From positions 1-64,000 of the forward strand of contig NZ_BAAAZR010000002.1 in NCBI RefSeq assembly GCF_039537005.1: 64,000 bases of DNA. The letters run 5' to 3'. This stretch comes from Sphaerisporangium flaviroseum (GTDB lineage: Bacteria; Actinomycetota; Actinomycetes; Streptosporangiales; Streptosporangiaceae). The position numbers were made by a program, and so were the translations under genes. The notes below the pieces were generated by a model, which was given only the letters and a program-made list of their open reading frames with translations, had not been told where the DNA came from and made no database searches. Positions within the stretch are counted from its first letter, which is position 1; each line of letters starts with the position of its first letter. Positions 61,125 through 64,000 of this stretch are shown piece by piece.

Positions 61125-62359
61125 CAGGCCCTCCCGTGAGAGGTCCGCGACTTGCGCGCGACCGAGTCGACGACCACGGCGAGCAGCAGGACGGCGCCCG
61201 TCACCACGAACCGGATGGACGAGTCGAGGTTCAGCAGCGTCAGGCCGCTGGAGATCGACTGAATGACGATGATGCCGAGCAGCGCGCCGAACGCCGTGCC
61301 ACGCCCGCCGAACAGGCTCGTCCCGCCGATCACAGCCGCGGCGATGGCGTTGAGGTTGACGTCGCCCGCGCCGCTGCTCTGGTTGGCCGCGGCCAACCGG
61401 GCGGCGGCGAGGATACCGCCCACCGTGGCGAAGGTGGAGCAGAGTACGAACACCGAAGTGTAGACAGCTTTGACGTTGATGCCCGCCCGCCGCGCCGCCT
61501 CCACGTTGCCGCCGACGGCGTAGACGGCCCTGCCCCACTTGGTGCGGGACAGCAGGTAGTGCATGACCAGCACCAGCGCGACGAAGAAGACGAACATCCA
61601 GCCCACGCCGCGCGTCTGCCCGAGGTACCAGACCACGAACGTCAGCACGACCAACAGCGCTACGCTCCTGACCACCAGCATGGACAGGGTCCTGGCCGAC
61701 AGTCCCGCCCTGCGGCGTTCCTGCGCGTGGAGGTAGCCGCTGGCGAACAGCCCGGCGGCCGCGATCACCGCGAACGTGTACGACAGCCACGGCGGCACGA
61801 AGTCCAGCTGCGCGAAGTTCACCAGACCGGAGTCGAACGGCAGGTTGATCGACCCCTTGGTGCCCAGCACGTACAACTGCAGCCCCAGAAAGGCCAGCAA
61901 CCCGGCCAGCGTGATGACGAAACTCGGCACCCCGAACCGGTTGAACAGCTGTGCGTACACCCAGCCGATCACCGCGCCCATGATGACCGCGGCCAGGATC
62001 GCCAGCCAGACCGGCAGCCCCTCACTGACGAACAGCACCGCCAGCACCGCTCCCGACAGCCCGCTGACCGAGCCCACCGACAGGTCGATCTGCCCCACCA
62101 GCAGCACGCATACGATGCCGAGCGCGATGATGCCGACCGCTGCCGACTCCATGGTGAGGTTCACCAGATTGGTGCTGGACAGGAAGATCGGGTTGAGGAT
62201 CTGCAACACGGTCCAGATCACGATGAGGCCGACCACGACGGGGATCACGCCGAGGTCGCCGCCGCGGGCCCGCTCGACCACGTCGGCGACCGCGCCGCGC
62301 AACCCCTCACGGCTCTGCAGCCGCTCGTCCTGGCGATCGGTGGTGACCGTGCTGTTCAC
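61124..62359 (-). CDS. Sugar ABC transporter permease (RbsC/XylH type)
   Basis: A 411-residue integral membrane protein with about ten transmembrane helices and the GQIDLSVGS motif of the BPD_transp_2 family near the N terminus. It forms the channel of a pentose/polyol-type importer. The GTG at 62359 overlaps the ATPase stop (GTGA). Confidence 0.93.
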   Translation of the reverse strand: MNSTVTTDRQDERLQSREGLRGAVADVVERARGGDLGVIPVVVGLIVIWTVLQILNPIFLSSTNLVNLTMESAAVGIIALGIVCVLLVGQIDLSVGSVSGLSGAVLAVLFVSEGLPVWLAILAAVIMGAVIGWVYAQLFNRFGVPSFVITLAGLLAFLGLQLYVLGTKGSINLPFDSGLVNFAQLDFVPPWLSYTFAVIAAAGLFASGYLHAQERRRAGLSARTLSMLVVRSVALLVVLTFVVWYLGQTRGVGWMFVFFVALVLVMHYLLSRTKWGRAVYAVGGNVEAARRAGINVKAVYTSVFVLCSTFATVGGILAAARLAAANQSSGAGDVNLNAIAAAVIGGTSLFGGRGTAFGALLGIIVIQSISSGLTLLNLDSSIRFVVTGAVLLLAVVVDSVARKSRTSHGRA

Positions 62360-63147
62360 GAGGAGAGCCCTTCGTTGCGGCGTGCCCGGCGCTGGGAGAC
62401 CACGTTGTCGCTGGCACCGGTGATGGCGGCGATGATGTCCTCGGTGGAGACCCCGCCCACATCGAACACCCCGTTGTTGCGGCCGAGCCTGAGCACGGCC
62501 ACAGTGTCGGCCACAGCCTTCACGTCCGCCATGTTGTGGCTGATCATGATGACGCCCAGGCCGTTCTCGCGGAGCCGTTCGACCAGGTTGAGCACCTCCG
62601 CCGTCTGGGCGACGCCCAGGGCGGCGGTCGGCTCGTCGAGGATGATGACCTTCGGGTCGCCGAGCAGTGACCTGGCGATGGCGACGGTCTGCCGCTGGCC
62701 GCCGGAGAGCGACGCCACCGGCACGCGCACGCTGGGGATCTTCGCCGAGAGCTGGCGGAGCAACTCCCAAGAGCGCGTCTCCATGGCCACGTCGTTCAGC
62801 CGGAGCGGGCGAACCTCCTGGCCCAGGAACAGGTTCTGGATCACGTTGAGGTTCTCGCACAGCGCGAGGTCCTGGAAGACGGTGGCGATGCCGAGCTTGT
62901 GAGCCGCCGCCGGAGTCGGGACGTCGACCACCTTCGACTCGAAGGTGATCGTGCCCGAGTCCGGCGGGTGCACACCCGAAAGGATCTTGACCAGCGTCGA
63001 CTTGCCGGCGCCGTTGTCCCCGACGACGGCCACGACCTGCCCTGCCGCCACATCGAGGTCGATGTCGGTGAGTGCGGCGACCGCACCGAAGGTCTTGCTG
63101 ATCCCGCGCAGGGACAGGACGCTGTCTGCTTGCTGGGTGGGGGACAA
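62356..63147 (-). CDS. Sugar ABC transporter ATP-binding protein, single-domain
   Basis: A 263-residue ATPase with Walker A GDNGAGKST, signature LSGGQRQTVA and Walker B VIILDEPTAALG. It has one nucleotide-binding domain, unlike the fused double-domain RbsA/XylG, so it presumably works as a dimer, as in FrcA-type systems. The TTG at 63147 follows an AGGAG sequence. Confidence 0.92.
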   Translation of the reverse strand: MSPTQQADSVLSLRGISKTFGAVAALTDIDLDVAAGQVVAVVGDNGAGKSTLVKILSGVHPPDSGTITFESKVVDVPTPAAAHKLGIATVFQDLALCENLNVIQNLFLGQEVRPLRLNDVAMETRSWELLRQLSAKIPSVRVPVASLSGGQRQTVAIARSLLGDPKVIILDEPTAALGVAQTAEVLNLVERLRENGLGVIMISHNMADVKAVADTVAVLRLGRNNGVFDVGGVSTEDIIAAITGASDNVVSQRRARRNEGLSS

Positions 63148-63163
63148 GGAGACTCCTGGAGAT

Positions 63164-64000
63164 CTACTTGATGCCGAGCTCGGCGCAGCCCTTGGTGTAC
63201 TCGCCCGTACACACCTCGGACGCCTTCATGATCCCGCTCTGGAACAGCACCTCGTTGATGTTCTCCTTGGTCACGACCGTGGGGACGAACAGCTCTGACG
63301 GTGTGTTGTAGAGCGTGGTCTTGCCCGCGGGCTTCTTGCCCTGCATGAACTGGTAGGCCACGTCGGCCGATGCCTCGGCCACGATCTTGATCGGCTTGGA
63401 GATCGTGTTGTACTGGTCACCCGCGATGATGCGCTGGGCAGCGGCGAGCTCCGCGTCGTTGCCCGTCACCGGCGGCACCTTAACGCCCGCCGCCTTGAAC
63501 GCGGCGATCGAGCCGCCGCCAGTGCCGTCGTTGGCCGCCACCACGCCCACGATCTGGTCGCGGAACTGGGTGATCTGGCCGCTGACCCAGGTCTGAGCCT
63601 TCTCCGGCTGCCAGTCGGGGGTGTCGTACTCGGCGAGCAGCTTGAAGCCGCTCGGGTCGACCGCGCTGTGGATGCCCTTCTTGATCAGGCCGGCGGCGGC
63701 GTCCGTGGGGGAGCCGTTGACCTGCAGGATCCCGCCCTCGGCCTTCTCCTCCTTGAGGTGATCGACCAAGGACTGGGCGATCATGGTGCCGATCTTCTCG
63801 TTGTCGAACGAGATGTAGTAGTCGGCGGGCGTGGCCGGGATCGGCCGGTCGTAGGCGATGACCGGAACCTTCTGCGCCTGCGCCGACTTGACGATGGTGG
63901 CCGCGGCGGCGGAGTCGACGGGGTCGATGACGATGGCCTTGACCCCCTGCGCCAGTGCCGAGTTGGCCTGCTGCTGCTGCTTGGCGGCGTCGGAGTCGGC
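63164..64000 (-). CDS. Sugar ABC transporter substrate-binding protein (partial)
   Basis: The C-terminal 278 residues of a periplasmic-binding-protein fold (Peripla_BP_4, XylF/RbsB-like); the N-terminal part with its signal lies beyond the window end. Visible features include IDPVDSAAA, PVIAYDRPI, YYISFDNEKIG, NGSPTDAAAGL and VVAANDGTGGGSIAA, the ligand-binding loops. Two cysteines near the C terminus may form a disulfide. It delivers the sugar to the permease encoded next. Confidence 0.93.
   Translation of the reverse strand, partial: ADSDAAKQQQQANSALAQGVKAIVIDPVDSAAAATIVKSAQAQKVPVIAYDRPIPATPADYYISFDNEKIGTMIAQSLVDHLKEEKAEGGILQVNGSPTDAAAGLIKKGIHSAVDPSGFKLLAEYDTPDWQPEKAQTWVSGQITQFRDQIVGVVAANDGTGGGSIAAFKAAGVKVPPVTGNDAELAAAQRIIAGDQYNTISKPIKIVAEASADVAYQFMQGKKPAGKTTLYNTPSELFVPTVVTKENINEVLFQSGIMKASEVCTGEYTKGCAELGIK

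Noticed and set aside
1..64000. CRISPR arrays or rRNA genes
   Set aside because: No regularly spaced identical repeats with unique spacers and no rRNA sequences were found.

Overview
The window is high-GC actinobacterial chromosome. Gene content and order suggest a filamentous actinomycete close to Streptosporangiales/Streptomycetales: a PucR-type FasR regulator ahead of fabD-fabH-acpP-fabF-accD, homodimeric aceE, DUF3145/DUF3052/DUF5998/DUF1918 proteins, an XRE-DUF5753 regulator divergent from an RsbW-like ATP-binding protein, frequent GTG/TTG starts and many ATGA/GTGA overlaps. The genus cannot be fixed from the sequence alone.

Core region 0-37 kb. After a repeat-rich non-coding stretch (1-815) come a PfkB-family sugar kinase, a GNAT/acyl-CoA-synthetase-like fusion (Pat-type protein acetyltransferase), DUF5998 and a rhodanese. 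A four-gene minus-strand operon (6426-11341) combines a subtilisin-like protease without signal peptide, an ECF-like sigma factor, a translationally coupled small partner and a TPR-CHAT protease; the CHAT gene holds a 4-N assembly gap inside a tandem repeat. Next are the lipid-synthesis cluster (accD, fabF, acpP, fabH, fabD, fasR), a DUF350 / glutathionylspermidine-synthase-like / small acidic membrane protein trio resembling E. coli yjfLMC, a PHP-domain protein, a WYL regulator, aceE, a lipoprotein, an adaptor-ATPase-permease ABC export operon, a NarL-type two-component system, and small stress/unknown genes (DUF1918, YjbQ, DUF3052, AhpE, zinc ribbon, ROK kinase).

Mobile region 37.04-56.2 kb. 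A tRNA-Val(UAC) gene carries the attachment site of an actinomycete integrative and conjugative element (AICE). The 3' part of the tRNA recurs at 51.19, 53.93 and 56.15 kb, so four att copies delimit three tandem segments. Segment A (about 14.2 kb) is a complete-looking pSAM2-type AICE: integrase, HUH Rep, small zinc-ribbon protein, FtsK-like translocase, Pra-type activator and a GntR repressor with candidate operators. It also carries an XRE-TPR regulator/flavoprotein pair and an AT-rich cargo with a candidate HEPN protein, a two-helix membrane protein, and a sigma factor with a coupled partner. Segment C (2.7 kb) carries an integrase C-terminal relic plus an MDR reductase/PPOX/TetR set with a perfect 14-bp-arm operator. 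Segment B (2.3 kb) holds a frameshifted, truncated integrase, a HEPN-like 3' gene fragment and a membrane protein. Short arm-type repeats (GTGCCATTAGC) sit beside the att cores.

Right flank 56.5-64 kb. One tightly overlapping minus-strand operon encodes a sugar ABC transporter (binding protein cut by the window end, ATPase, permease), two FGGY kinases, a histidine phosphatase and a 2-hydroxyacid dehydrogenase, probably for uptake and phosphorylation of an unidentified sugar or polyol.
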